Part shown: one piece after another, positions 10,177 through 19,271 of the stretch
How positions within the stretch are numbered: position 1 is the first letter of the stretch
Layout of the letters: each line of letters starts with the position of its first letter
DNA from: Nitrosomonas stercoris
GTDB lineage: Bacteria > Pseudomonadota > Gammaproteobacteria > Burkholderiales > Nitrosomonadaceae
DNA length: 64,000 nucleotides
Direction of reading: 5' to 3'
Assembly: GCA_006742785.1 (NCBI GenBank)
Contig: AP019755.1
Coordinates: 186,001-250,000, forward strand
The notes under the pieces: model-generated
Databases searched by the model: none
Told to the model about the DNA's origin: nothing
What the model saw: only the letters and a program-made list of their open reading frames with translations
Program-made: the position numbers and the translations under genes

Positions 10177-10203
10177 TTAGCACTCCATGATGGAGAGTGC
10201 TAA
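10177..10203 (-). promoter_or_regulatory. CIRCE element, HrcA operator of rpoH
   Basis: TTAGCACTC, a nine-base spacer and GAGTGCTAA make an exact 9-9-9 match to the CIRCE consensus bound by the HrcA repressor. It lies between the likely rpoH promoter and its ATG, so HrcA should block rpoH transcription until heat or unfolded protein inactivates it. A TAAAAT at the promoter-distal edge (minus strand) could be a -10 element overlapped by the operator. hrcA itself is not in this window. Confidence 0.93.
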
Positions 10204-10438
10204 TTCAATTAACAAGGCGCATTAAATTCAAGACAACACCTAAAATTAATACAGCTTTGTATTCATTTGTTACAAAAAATTCAAAAACTATATAAAAATT
10301 ATTATCAACGGTAGCAGCCAGATATTATAGAGATATGTTATCTTTTTAGTCTTTATACATTACTTCTTATACTCCTCAAAAGCATGCTGTTCCTTAAAAT
10401 CCAGTATATATTACAGACCCTTGCCAAAAGGAGAACCT
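10204..10438. other. Divergent regulatory gap between rpoH and the broken tsdA
   Basis: With the CIRCE element and the rpoH leader this forms a 314-bp stretch without a gene. It is AT-rich and should hold promoters for both directions, but I cannot assign a convincing -35/-10 pair. AAGGAGA before 10439 is the ribosome binding site of the cytochrome gene. Confidence 0.5.
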
Positions 10439-11243
10439 ATGAAAATCAGTTACTTGTTTCTATTGTTAGGGTTAACTACAGGTACAGCCATCGCTCAATC
10501 ATCTATTGAAAAGAAAGCGGCTTTCAATCCACCAGATGAGACTAGCATTCCAGAAAATCCATACGGAAACGCAATTCGATTAGGTCAGAAACTCCTGACT
10601 CAAACTTCCCAACTTTTGAAAGATTATTCTGGTAGCACAATGAATTGCACCAGTTGTCCGTCAACCTAACGCTGCACCTTGGGTTGGCATTTGGGGTGTG
10701 TTTCCTGAATACCGCACCAGAAATGCCAGAATCTATTCTTTGCAAGATCGAATCAACGGCTGCTTTGAACGCTCAATGAATGGCAAAGCACTTCCTCACG
10801 ACAGCAAAGAAATGCTAAGCATGCTCGCTTACATGCATTGGTTATCACAAGATGTTCCGACTGGCATGGAGATAGCAGGCCGCGGTTTTATCAGGATTAC
10901 TGCACCAGAACCCCCTAATAAGGAGAGAGGAGAAAAGATTTATGTCGAAAAATGCGCTCTTTGCCACCAACCAGATGGACAAGGACAGCATGGACCTAAC
11001 GGCGAGACAATTTTTCCTGCTCTCTGGGGAGATAAATCATTCAATATCGGGGCCAGCATGGCCAGATTGAATACAGCTGCGGCGTTCACTAAAGCCAACA
11101 TGCCTTTGGGACAAGGCAATACATTAACTGATCAGGAAGCTTTCGATGTAGCACTATACTTTACACAACAGCCACGTCCGGATTTTGCTGAAAAATCCTC
11201 AGATTGGCCTGATGGTGATAAGCCAGAGGATGCACGCTACTAA
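10439..11243 (+). pseudogene. tsdA: Dihaem cytochrome c, thiosulfate dehydrogenase-like, frameshifted
   Basis: The gene opens with AAGGAGA, an ATG and a signal peptide ending AIA-QS. It reads in frame to NCTSCPST and a stop at 10669. The homologous frame resumes at about 10656 as RQPNAAPWVGIWGVFPEYR and continues to 11243 with a second haem site, CALCH. TsdA-type enzymes oxidise thiosulfate to tetrathionate with two haems, and the NGCFERSMNGK segment fits the part that supplies the unusual cysteine haem ligand. Joining the frames still leaves the first haem motif without its His and about four following residues, so a deletion of about 14 bases is a better explanation than a one-base sequencing error. 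The fragment after the break has an ATG at 10698 but could bind one haem only and would lack a signal peptide. Confidence 0.85.
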
Positions 11244-11289
11244 TCTGCGAACTGATTTGCTAGGTATCCATCATTTTAATTAAGTATTA

Positions 11290-11321
11290 GTTAATCTTAT
11301 CTGTTAGGAGGCGAGATTAAC
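11290..11321 (+). terminator. Weak hairpin after the tsdA pseudogene
   Basis: GTTAATCT and AGATTAAC form an eight-base stem with a 16-base loop, 46 bases after the tsdA stop. The 3' side lacks a proper T-run. It is a possible terminator only. Confidence 0.25.
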
Positions 11322-11517
11322 CTAATAATTCTCTTGGCCATTCTATTAATTTCCGCACGCAATATTATTAAATTGGCTGTCACTGCATTCAAATAACATT
11401 TATTTGTTCGCAAACAGCATCAAATCACAGAAAAATAGCTATGACTGACATAGACAATTCCAAATGCGTTTCTTAGAGCCCGTTTACGATCTCATCATTA
11501 TTCCTTACGATACGTGG

Positions 11518-11883
11518 ATGAAGAGAACAAAATATGCCGGTGATATTAGCAAAGAGAAGTTTGCCGAGATAGAGCCGCTATTGCGTAGCGTGAGGCGCAG
11601 CACCAAACCCACGACAATAGATTTGTATGAAGTATTTTGTGCTGTGCTGTATCTGCTGCGTACTGGTTGCCAGTGGAGATTTTTGCCCGGAGAGTTTCCC
11701 AAATGGCAGAGTGTATATGCCTATTGGCGCAAATGGAATGAGCCTGACCAGCACGGCGTGAGCGTGCTGGAGCAGGCATTAAAAAAATCAGGTTGGCGCG
11801 GCCCGAGAGAAACTGGGGCGCAACGCTTGCAGCACGTTCTTGATTGTGGACGCGCAAAGCGTGAAGAATACAGACACGGCTGA
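11518..11883 (+). CDS. IS5-family transposase, first frame (N-terminal part)
   Basis: The 121-residue product holds the DNA-binding part of an IS5-type transposase, with the typical LRTGCQWRFLPGEFPKW block near 50-66 and YWRKWNE near 71-77. Past codon 88 it crosses an A7 run (11781-11787) and then drifts into a non-homologous tail. The homologous sequence continues in the +1 frame at the same run. The start at 11518 is taken from the homology, since the frame is also open upstream into the terminal repeat. Confidence 0.85.
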   Translation: MKRTKYAGDISKEKFAEIEPLLRSVRRSTKPTTIDLYEVFCAVLYLLRTGCQWRFLPGEFPKWQSVYAYWRKWNEPDQHGVSVLEQALKKSGWRGPRETGAQRLQHVLDCGRAKREEYRHG

Positions 11884-12316
11884 CCAGAAAGGCTATGACG
11901 CCGGCAAGAAGGTGTCGGGCATCAAGCGCCATATCGCTGTTGATACCTTGGGGTTGCCGCACGCCATTGCAGTGACGACAGCGGAAGTGACTGACCGTGA
12001 CGGTGCATTGCAGGCCTTGAAGCGTTGCAGATCGAGTTTAGGGCAAGTACAAGGTTTGCTGTGTGACAGTGGCTATACTGGAGCACCATTTGCCGAAAGT
12101 GTGCAAGAAATTCTGGGCAAACCTGTCACCGTGCAGATCGCCAAACGCAGCAAACTGCATACCTTCAAGGTTATGCCCAGGCGCTGGATAGTGGAACGTA
12201 GTTTCGCCTGGCTGGAAAAGTGCCGAAGATTATGGAAAAACTGCGAACGTAAACTTGATACCAGCTTGCAGCTCATTCATTTGGCTTTCTTGGCACTATT
12301 ACTCAGAAGATCGTAA
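11783..12316 (+). CDS. IS5-family transposase, second frame (DDE catalytic part)
   Basis: This frame carries the DDE chemistry: VDAQSVKNTD with the first Asp, LLCDSGYTG with the second, and VERSFAWLEKCRRLWKN with the Glu in the IS5 context. It has no good start of its own; a TTG at 11840 is the first candidate. It is open from 11783, right at the A7 run, and NQVGAAREKLGRNACSTF before the TTG looks like true transposase sequence. Expression as a fusion with the first frame, by +1 ribosomal shift or polymerase slippage on the A-run, is therefore likely. The stop lies inside the right terminal repeat. Confidence 0.85.
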   Translation, partial: KNQVGAAREKLGRNACSTFLIVDAQSVKNTDTADQKGYDAGKKVSGIKRHIAVDTLGLPHAIAVTTAEVTDRDGALQALKRCRSSLGQVQGLLCDSGYTGAPFAESVQEILGKPVTVQIAKRSKLHTFKVMPRRWIVERSFAWLEKCRRLWKNCERKLDTSLQLIHLAFLALLLRRS

Positions 12317-12324
12317 ACAGGTTC

Positions 12325-14655
12325 TTATGTCGCACGCCGCCACCAAGGGATCTGTAACCAGGTAAGTGTTCCAACCGCGGCAAGCCAGGCCAGAGAATAA
12401 CGTAGCGCCAATTCTGGGCCATCTGCATAGGCTTCGCGACTGGAACTGAGTATGAACTGTGGTGCTGAAAACACTTGATCATACTTAACAATAGTTGATT
12501 CGAGCCCCATTAACAGTGCCACCGGCGTGATAGCAGCTGACACTCCTATCCATATCAGTAGACCACGCCAATGCCGATGTTCAAATAACAAACTGGCCAA
12601 TGCACCGGCAGTAATACCGATAGCCATGATCGACAAAGCCAGCCAACTTGAAGCGCCGAAACTACCATTGTCACGCATCAACTCCGTTAAATTATCGGTA
12701 GCAGCCTGCTCGACAATTACCCAATGCAGTGGCCATGCTACGAGCGCCACAAGAAAAAACCAATACAGTAATCCAGCAAGTGCTGTTGTTTTGCGCACCG
12801 CCTTTACTAAAGCTGCGCCGCCACACAGTGGTAATAGTAATGCAGAATGCAATGCTAAATAACGTACTAAATCTTCAGCAAAGCTTGGCCAAGCAAGTAT
12901 GGGTGAGCCAATTACTTTATGCAACATCGGCAAGGCAACCGTTGTGCGTAATACCGCAAAAGTTATGATTCCGTGCAACAACAACCATAATGGTAACGCC
13001 ATTGCCATGACTTGCGACATTGATATGAACGCTACTGGTAATACCGCGATCCACCATATCACCAGAGCAAGCCCCAATGCGGCCATTAGACCAGCAGGAC
13101 TCATTGGCATCAATTTAATCACGTTATACGGAACATCAGGCACACGCGCGAATAACCACAGTGCAGCCATTAATCCAGCGATGCTCACTCCATGCCACCA
13201 CCAGCTACTGCTACCAGTACGATACGTTGATTGATTATTGCGCTGTGCATGAAGTGACATATCATTTACAACTGTCGCAGCTTCAGCTGGTAAGGTGTAA
13301 TTCACTTTTGTTAACCATCCAGCTAGGCGCCAACCCAGAATCGCTCCTAATGTAGCTAACAGTGCATCGGTCAATTCAGCCACTCGCTCAGGAAGCAATA
13401 CCTGCCCAGCCTCTAGCAGAAAAGCTAACAATGCCAGCCACACTAACGCCACACGTGATGGTGTTTTAGCTGCTGATGTGAGCCACAATCGGATCAGCAA
13501 TCCACCTGGCAGAAAGACGAGCAACTTACGCAAAATTTCATTGAGCGCGCCAAACTCGTGACGTCGAAAATAGGTAATAAACGGCACACGTGTAAACGCT
13601 TCCTCTAATGCCAACCAGCCTTGCTGCGGCCACTGCATATCAAAAGGAAAGCTATAAATCATCACGACTACAGCAAGCCATACTAGTAGCCCAATCTTCC
13701 AAATGCGCTGCAAAGCATCTTGCCCAGATGCGGCAACTTGCTGTAAATAGGGCACTATCAATGCACCTAAAAACGCACCTACAATCGCTAATATCACGTC
13801 AGTGGTATCACTCAAACGCGATAGCACCAACAACTGTATACATTCGATTGCCAACGCTAACAAAGCTGCACGTAGCGCAATCGCACCAGGCGTGCGCAGT
13901 GGCTCGTTCAGTCGCCACAATGCACCTACTGGCACCCACAGCAACACATCTGTTACCAATTCATAAATGATTTCTGGCGTCGTGCCTCGCATATCGCTGA
14001 AAGGCAACAAAATTACTCTGCCATCCTGCCATTTATGATAAAGCTCACCAATATCAAGTGTGAGATCTAGCGGCATCACGGCAAATAATAATAACGCCAC
14101 CAGATAACCATGCAGCGAATGAGTCACACGTGATTGCGTATCCACTGCTGTACCAACCTTAATCAGCCATACTCGTGCCTGATTGCCAAATCTGGCATGC
14201 AATATCAGCCCGAATATTGTTCCTGCAGTTTGTGCCAGTACATCTCCTAAGCTCTCACTACGACCTGGTATAAAACCTTGTCCATATTCGGCCAATACTG
14301 ACAAAGCTAATACCAATAACACAATGGCTACACGCACAAATATTCCAGCCAACACATGGGTACGTGCTTGCGAATTTATCCACAGCAAAGCCAGGCCAAA
14401 ACCCAAAGGCACTGTCAATAACACATTCACTGCGGTATCAATACGCTGCTCTCGTAATGAATCCCAGGCGGACCACTGCCACAGTGTGTTCCAAATTTCA
14501 GCGGGATCACTTGGTTGAAAATTCAACGGCACCCAGCTGCCATAAATAATAAAAGCAGCCCACAGCAGCAGTAACCAACTAAGCTGCCACCGTTGTCGCG
14601 GGGCTAACTCAACCGTATTTTGTGCTGATAATGTGCCCAAATGGGCTGCATGCAT
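12325..14655 (-). CDS. Polytopic membrane protein with three VanZ-like repeats
   Basis: The 776-residue protein is almost entirely membrane helices. Three copies of the VanZ signature E-x2-Q-x5-R-x5-D appear with identical spacing: E123/Q126/R132/D138, E271/Q274/R280/D286 and E415/Q418/R424/D430. They repeat every 144-148 residues, pointing to internal triplication. The C-terminal third (about 470-776) is helical without the motif. Single VanZ domains are known from teicoplanin-resistance clusters and many uncharacterised membrane proteins; this one's substrate is unknown. GGAGA precedes the ATG by about eight bases. Its stop codon is the TTA target of the adjoining IS. The next gene upstream is divergent, so it is probably transcribed alone. 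Confidence 0.75.
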   Translation of the reverse strand: MHAAHLGTLSAQNTVELAPRQRWQLSWLLLLWAAFIIYGSWVPLNFQPSDPAEIWNTLWQWSAWDSLREQRIDTAVNVLLTVPLGFGLALLWINSQARTHVLAGIFVRVAIVLLVLALSVLAEYGQGFIPGRSESLGDVLAQTAGTIFGLILHARFGNQARVWLIKVGTAVDTQSRVTHSLHGYLVALLLFAVMPLDLTLDIGELYHKWQDGRVILLPFSDMRGTTPEIIYELVTDVLLWVPVGALWRLNEPLRTPGAIALRAALLALAIECIQLLVLSRLSDTTDVILAIVGAFLGALIVPYLQQVAASGQDALQRIWKIGLLVWLAVVVMIYSFPFDMQWPQQGWLALEEAFTRVPFITYFRRHEFGALNEILRKLLVFLPGGLLIRLWLTSAAKTPSRVALVWLALLAFLLEAGQVLLPERVAELTDALLATLGAILGWRLAGWLTKVNYTLPAEAATVVNDMSLHAQRNNQSTYRTGSSSWWWHGVSIAGLMAALWLFARVPDVPYNVIKLMPMSPAGLMAALGLALVIWWIAVLPVAFISMSQVMAMALPLWLLLHGIITFAVLRTTVALPMLHKVIGSPILAWPSFAEDLVRYLALHSALLLPLCGGAALVKAVRKTTALAGLLYWFFLVALVAWPLHWVIVEQAATDNLTELMRDNGSFGASSWLALSIMAIGITAGALASLLFEHRHWRGLLIWIGVSAAITPVALLMGLESTIVKYDQVFSAPQFILSSSREAYADGPELALRYSLAWLAAVGTLTWLQIPWWRRAT

Positions 14656-15043
14656 AGCTATTCTCCGCCGTATTTTTCAGTCAGGATGCAAAGTAAATAA
14701 AGTGCTTCCTTCATAGCTGCTGACTGTACAAAAAACTGATCAGGTAGTCAGAATTCTAATCACTAGGAAATTTTGAATAATGATCAGTTCTAAAAATGTA
14801 TCTGACAGCAATAATTCTTCAAAAGTAACTACTTATTCTTTCTTTTATTCAATATGTTTTTTTAGCATAAAAATATCTATATTTATTATTTTTATTAATA
14901 AATAATAACTGATAACTTCGTAACGTTTACTTGAGCCATAAATCAACACCTCAAATTCAATTAAGAGCGTGTTTATTGAATGACTGATAATCACCCAGTC
15001 GAAAACAACATTATCTATCACCCATTATTACAAGCATAAAGAT
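14656..15043. other. 388-bp AT-rich divergent gap upstream of the sulfate operon
   Basis: No open frame, RNA gene or operator is recognisable. Near 14870-14910 the DNA is almost pure A/T and can fold back on itself. The gap must contain the promoters of the VanZ gene and of sbp. A CysB site could be here, but I see no sequence I can defend as one. Confidence 0.4.
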
Positions 15044-16051
15044 ATGAAGTTCAGCGCCTGGTTATCAGTCATATTATTCTCGATCAGTCTAATAGATATC
15101 AATTCTGCATGGGCAGAACGCGCCATACTCAATATCTCTTATGATCCGACACGTGAGCTATATCAGCAATTCAATCGGGCGTTCACTCACCACTGGCAAG
15201 AAAAAACAGGCGAGAAAATAACGATTCGGCAATCTCATGGCGGTTCTGGTAAACAAGCACGCACGATTATTGATGGAATTCCAGCCGATGTTGCAACGTT
15301 AGCACTCGCCTATGATATCGATGCAATCCATGAACATTCAAGATTAATTCCCGCCGATTGGCAACAACATTTACCGAATAATAGCTCCCCATACACCTCT
15401 ACCATCGTTTTGTTAGTGCGTGCTGGTAATCCTAAAAAAATACAGGATTGGGATGATTTGATTAAGCCTGACATTGCTGTGATGACAGCTAATCCCAAAA
15501 CATCGGGAGGAGCTCGCTGGAATTACTTGGCGGCATGGGGATTCGCTATTAAGCAATACGGGGGAGACGAATCAAAAGCACGAGAATTCCTCACTCGCTT
15601 ATACAAGAATACGCCTGTGCTCGATTCTGGTGCACGTGGCTCAGCTATCAATTTTATCCAGCGTGGCATCGGTGATGTATTAATTTCTTGGGAGAATGAA
15701 GCCTTCCTGGCGTTGCAGGAATATGGGCATGATCAATTCGAAATTGTTCTGCCATCTGTCAGCATTCTAACTGAACCGCCTGTTACCACGATTGATAAAA
15801 ATATCGACAAACATGGCACTCGCGATATTGCTCAAGCCTATTTGGAGTATCTATACAGCAAGCAAGGACAAGAAATCATTGCACGCGCTTTTTATCGCCC
15901 CAGTCACTCAGAGATAGCCAAGAAATACGCACATCAATTTCCTGCTATCAATTTGTTCACCGTCAACGAAGTGGCAGGTAATTGGCAACGTGCACAGCGT
16001 ATTCACTTTAGTGATGGTGGCATATTTGACCAAATTTACATATACCAGTAA
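15044..16051 (+). CDS. sbp: Periplasmic sulfate-binding protein
   Basis: This is the solute receptor of the sulfate/thiosulfate ABC importer. The 335-residue protein has a signal peptide cleaved after AWA, then the family signature [16 protein letters not shown] at the mature N terminus and [19 protein letters not shown] near 149-167. It leads the four-gene operon sbp-cysT-cysW-cysA, with 26 bases to cysT. Whether sulfate or thiosulfate is preferred (Sbp versus CysP) cannot be told from the motifs I can see. Confidence 0.93.
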   Translation: MKFSAWLSVILFSISLIDINSAWAERAILNISYDPTRELYQQFNRAFTHHWQEKTGEKITIRQSHGGSGKQARTIIDGIPADVATLALAYDIDAIHEHSRLIPADWQQHLPNNSSPYTSTIVLLVRAGNPKKIQDWDDLIKPDIAVMTANPKTSGGARWNYLAAWGFAIKQYGGDESKAREFLTRLYKNTPVLDSGARGSAINFIQRGIGDVLISWENEAFLALQEYGHDQFEIVLPSVSILTEPPVTTIDKNIDKHGTRDIAQAYLEYLYSKQGQEIIARAFYRPSHSEIAKKYAHQFPAINLFTVNEVAGNWQRAQRIHFSDGGIFDQIYIYQ

Positions 16052-16077
16052 CTCAATCTACTGAGGAAAATCCTACC

Positions 16078-16911
16078 TTGAGTCGTTATAAACATCATTC
16101 GATTTTGCCTGGCTTTAATCTAGCGCTCGGATTTACGCTGCTTTATTTAAGTTTGATCGTTCTGATTCCACTCTCAGCAGCTTTTATTCACACTGCTCAA
16201 TTAAGCTGGCTTGAGTTCTGGCAAACCGTGACTGCGCCACGAGTCATGGCATCCTACCGTTTGACATTTGGCGCATCTCTCGCAGCAGCACTGGTCAATG
16301 CGTTTTTTGGATTGCTGGTTGCCTGGGTATTGGTCCGTTACACTTTTCCAGGTAAACGCCTGATTGATGCATTAATCGATTTACCCTTTGCCCTTCCCAC
16401 TTCTGTCGCTGGCATTACTTTGACAGCTATTTATGCTGGTAATGGCTGGCTGGGACAATATCTGGAACCAATAGGTATTAAAGTTGCTTTCACACCAATT
16501 GGCGTCTTTGTCGCTTTAACGTTCATTGGCCTGCCATTTGTTGTGCGTACCGTGCAGCCAGTATTAGAAGATATTGAAAAAGAATTGGAGGAAGCTGCTG
16601 CCATGCTGGGTGCGACTCGCTGGCAAACTTTCCAACGCATCATTTTTCCGACGATTCTGCCTGCTCTGCTGACAGGTTTCGCATTAGCACTTGCGCGCGC
16701 CATTGGGGAATATGGCTCCGTCATTTTTATTGCTGGCAATATTCCTATGGTTTCGGAAATCACGCCTCTGCTGATTATTACCAAATTGGAACAATATGAT
16801 TACACCGGCGCAACTGCTATTGCTGTTGTCATGCTGGTGATTTCATTCGGATTGCTACTCATTATTAACCTGCTGCAATGGTGGATTCGCCATCGCAAAG
16901 CAATCGCATAA
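16078..16911 (+). CDS. cysT: Sulfate ABC transporter permease CysT
   Basis: One of the two membrane subunits of the sulfate importer (also called CysU). It has about six membrane helices and the EAA loop that contacts the ATPase, seen as [19 protein letters not shown] near 175-193. The start is a TTG with GAGGA about eleven bases upstream; no ATG is suitably placed. It follows sbp by 26 bases and precedes cysW by four. Confidence 0.93.
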   Translation: MSRYKHHSILPGFNLALGFTLLYLSLIVLIPLSAAFIHTAQLSWLEFWQTVTAPRVMASYRLTFGASLAAALVNAFFGLLVAWVLVRYTFPGKRLIDALIDLPFALPTSVAGITLTAIYAGNGWLGQYLEPIGIKVAFTPIGVFVALTFIGLPFVVRTVQPVLEDIEKELEEAAAMLGATRWQTFQRIIFPTILPALLTGFALALARAIGEYGSVIFIAGNIPMVSEITPLLIITKLEQYDYTGATAIAVVMLVISFGLLLIINLLQWWIRHRKAIA

Positions 16912-16915
16912 AATC

Positions 16916-17800
16916 ATGTCAATTACCCCACCATCTCTTGCCCTCAATACATCACAGCCAATTGCAATAACGCAGGAAGTACCATGGGTGCGCTGGACAT
17001 TAACTGGCCTAGCTCTTGTATTTTTATCCTTTTTTTTACTACTACCACTAGTGGCCGTTTTCTTTGAAGCACTTAAAAAAGGATGGGCCGTCTATGTGGC
17101 AGCCATTACTGATCCGGATGCATTGGCTGCTATACAATTAACAGTGACAGCGGCTGCTATTGCTATCCCGCTGAACCTTCTATTCGGCATTGCCGCAGCC
17201 TGGACGATTGCCAAATTTGAATTTCGTGGCAAAAGTATTTTAATCACCTTGATTGATCTACCTTTCTCAGTTTCGCCTGTGATTGCTGGCTTGATCTACA
17301 TGCTGATATTCGGATTGCAAGGTTGGCTAGGGCCATGGTTAAGAGAACATGATATCGCCATCATTTTCGCAACACCTGGCATCGTGCTGGCCACTGTTTT
17401 TGTCACGGTTCCTTTTATCGCACGCGAACTGATTCCACTGATGCAAGCGCAAGGTAGCGAAGAGGAGGAAGCAGCGATTATTCTTGGTGCCAATGGCTGG
17501 CAGACTTTATGGCATGTGACCTTGCCCAATATTAAATGGGGATTGCTGTACGGTACCATTCTATGTAATGCAAGAGCTATGGGGGAATTTGGAGCAGTTT
17601 CCGTTGTTTCAGGGCACATCCGTGGCCTCACCAATACACTCTCATTGCATGTTGAAATTCTCTACAACGAATACAATTTTGTCGCGGCATTTGCCGTAGC
17701 TTCGCTATTAGCATTATTGGCATTAGTCACACTAGCACTCAAGACATTTGTTGAATATAAGACAGCACAACAAACAACCCAGCAAGGAAACTACTTATGA
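16916..17800 (+). CDS. cysW: Sulfate ABC transporter permease CysW
   Basis: The second membrane subunit of the sulfate importer, 294 residues. It shares the EAA loop with CysT ([18 protein letters not shown] near 182-199) and has a CysW-type end with [21 protein letters not shown]. The N terminus before the first helix (about 1-25) is hydrophilic. Four bases separate it from cysT, and its stop overlaps the cysA start as ATGA, so translation is coupled. Confidence 0.93.
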   Translation: MSITPPSLALNTSQPIAITQEVPWVRWTLTGLALVFLSFFLLLPLVAVFFEALKKGWAVYVAAITDPDALAAIQLTVTAAAIAIPLNLLFGIAAAWTIAKFEFRGKSILITLIDLPFSVSPVIAGLIYMLIFGLQGWLGPWLREHDIAIIFATPGIVLATVFVTVPFIARELIPLMQAQGSEEEEAAIILGANGWQTLWHVTLPNIKWGLLYGTILCNARAMGEFGAVSVVSGHIRGLTNTLSLHVEILYNEYNFVAAFAVASLLALLALVTLALKTFVEYKTAQQTTQQGNYL

Positions 17801-18885
17801 GCATTGAAGTACACAATCTATCCAGACAATTTGGTTCTTTCACTGCTTTGCACAATATTAACTTGCAGATTAATCCGGGTGAATTGCTAGCACTGCTTGG
17901 CCCCTCCGGCTCCGGCAAAACGACATTATTGCGAATTATCGCCGGTTTGGAAACAGCGGATTCTGGGCGAGTATTATTCAATCAGCAAGATTCAACTACC
18001 AAGCACGTACGTGAGCGCCACGTTGGATTTGTATTTCAACATTACGCACTGTTTCGCCACATGACTATTTTTGAAAACGTGGCATTTGGTTTGCGCGTGC
18101 GCCCCAAAAAAGAGCGTCCCAGCAACCAAGAAATCAAACGGCGTGTGACTGAGCTCTTGCAACTGGTACAACTAGATTGGTTGGCTGATCGCTATCCGCA
18201 TCAACTGTCCGGTGGACAACGTCAGCGAATTGCCTTGGCGCGCGCATTAGCTGTCGAACCAAGCGTGTTATTACTAGATGAACCGTTCGGCGCGCTAGAT
18301 GCTAAAGTACGCAAAGAATTACGCGCCTGGTTGCGCAAGTTGCATGACGACATGCACATGACCAGTATTTTTGTTACTCATGATCAAGATGAAGCATTGG
18401 AGGTCGCTGATCGTATCGTCGTGATGAATCGTGGTCAGATTGAACAAATCGGCACACCTAATGAAGTTTATGAAAAGCCAGCTTCTCCGTTTGTCTACGA
18501 ATTTCTGGGCCAGGTTAATCTTTTTCATGGTCGTATTCATCATGGGCAAGCATGGATTAGCGACCTAAAAATTGATGTACCTGAGCATGCTACCACTGAA
18601 GATCTCGACGCTATTGCTTATGTGCGTCCGCACGATATTGAAGTCAACCGCACGGTGAGTGGTGAACCCGCTCTATCAGCGCGAATAATTCACATTCTTG
18701 CAATTGGACCAGCAGTACGTTTGGAACTTGAACATGCAGATAAATTAACGAAAAACACCATTTATGCAGCTATTAGCAAAGAACGTTTTCATGAGTTGCA
18801 ACTGGTAAAAGGAGAGCAGGTCTTTATTAAACCACGTCATCTAGCCTTGTTTCCTAATCATGGACAAGAACAACTTGCGCATTAA
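17797..18885 (+). CDS. cysA: Sulfate/thiosulfate ABC transporter ATP-binding protein
   Basis: The ATPase that powers the CysT/CysW importer, 362 residues. It shows Walker A GPSGSGKT (35-42), signature [15 protein letters not shown] near 136-150, Walker [14 protein letters not shown], and the H-loop in [10 protein letters not shown]-terminal regulatory TOBE-like domain follows from about 240, with VRPHDIEV as its landmark. It overlaps cysW by four bases and ends the operon. No clear terminator is visible before the convergent DUF4389 gene 36 bases on. Confidence 0.94.
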   Translation: MSIEVHNLSRQFGSFTALHNINLQINPGELLALLGPSGSGKTTLLRIIAGLETADSGRVLFNQQDSTTKHVRERHVGFVFQHYALFRHMTIFENVAFGLRVRPKKERPSNQEIKRRVTELLQLVQLDWLADRYPHQLSGGQRQRIALARALAVEPSVLLLDEPFGALDAKVRKELRAWLRKLHDDMHMTSIFVTHDQDEALEVADRIVVMNRGQIEQIGTPNEVYEKPASPFVYEFLGQVNLFHGRIHHGQAWISDLKIDVPEHATTEDLDAIAYVRPHDIEVNRTVSGEPALSARIIHILAIGPAVRLELEHADKLTKNTIYAAISKERFHELQLVKGEQVFIKPRHLALFPNHGQEQLAH

Positions 18886-18921
18886 TCTATTGACAACAGG
18901 TAAAGAAACAACATCCGGTAA

Positions 18922-19239
18922 TTAATTATCTTTATATTCCGGTTTGGAAAGAATATCGTCATTTGATCCAACTGGCCAGGCAGAAAAAGGGAAAGGATGT
19001 TGTTCACTATTAAAAGTCAGAAACAAGTTGATCTGATAATCATACTTGGCTAATTGCTGTCCCAGTTTAATTAAATGGGAATTGGTTCCTCCTGCTAATA
19101 CAGTCGCTATTGATTGAAATACCGCCAATAAAATAATCAGTGATTTCACGCCACTCTGAATAAAAATAAACAGCAGCATAAACAGCGCACGCCCCCAGAT
19201 TCCAGAGTTTTTTAACCGTTGTTTTATATCATCACGCAT
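18922..19239 (-). CDS. DUF4389 domain membrane protein
   Basis: The 105-residue protein has two adjacent hydrophobic segments (about 15-29 and 31-48) and the family pattern of a Gly-Gly-x-Asn after the helix, then QLAKYDYQINLFLTF and PFPFSAWP. This fits DUF4389, a small inner-membrane family of unknown function in proteobacteria. It lies 32 bases downstream of the aminopeptidase gene on the same strand and may share its transcript. Confidence 0.7.
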   Translation of the reverse strand: MRDDIKQRLKNSGIWGRALFMLLFIFIQSGVKSLIILLAVFQSIATVLAGGTNSHLIKLGQQLAKYDYQINLFLTFNSEQHPFPFSAWPVGSNDDILSKPEYKDN

Positions 19240-19271
19240 AAAATAAAGTGATTAGCCGAATATTAAATATG

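Larger units (their letters stand above)
11476..12324 (+). mobile_element. IS5-family insertion sequence, copy 1 (849 bp)
   Basis: The ends are imperfect inverted repeats: GAGCCCGTTTACGATCT on the left, and GAACCTGTTTACGATCT when the right end is read inward (15 of 17 match). A TTA flanks each side (11473-11475 and 12325-12327), the kind of short target duplication seen in IS5-family groups. Two overlapping transposase frames fill it. A second copy in the opposite orientation lies at 52218-53062 with the same TTA duplication. The right TTA is also the stop codon of the minus-strand VanZ gene, so insertion left that protein intact. The group within IS5 (IS427-like by layout) is my inference. 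Confidence 0.92.

Noticed and set aside
12527-14549. Several plus-strand open frames of 60-120 codons opposite the VanZ gene
   Set aside because: They are mirror frames of a long membrane protein with no family features or ribosome binding sites.
14870-14910. A/T-only fold-back tract that could be read as an origin-like or regulatory element
   Set aside because: No DnaA boxes, iterons or conserved motif are visible; low-complexity AT DNA folds like this by chance.
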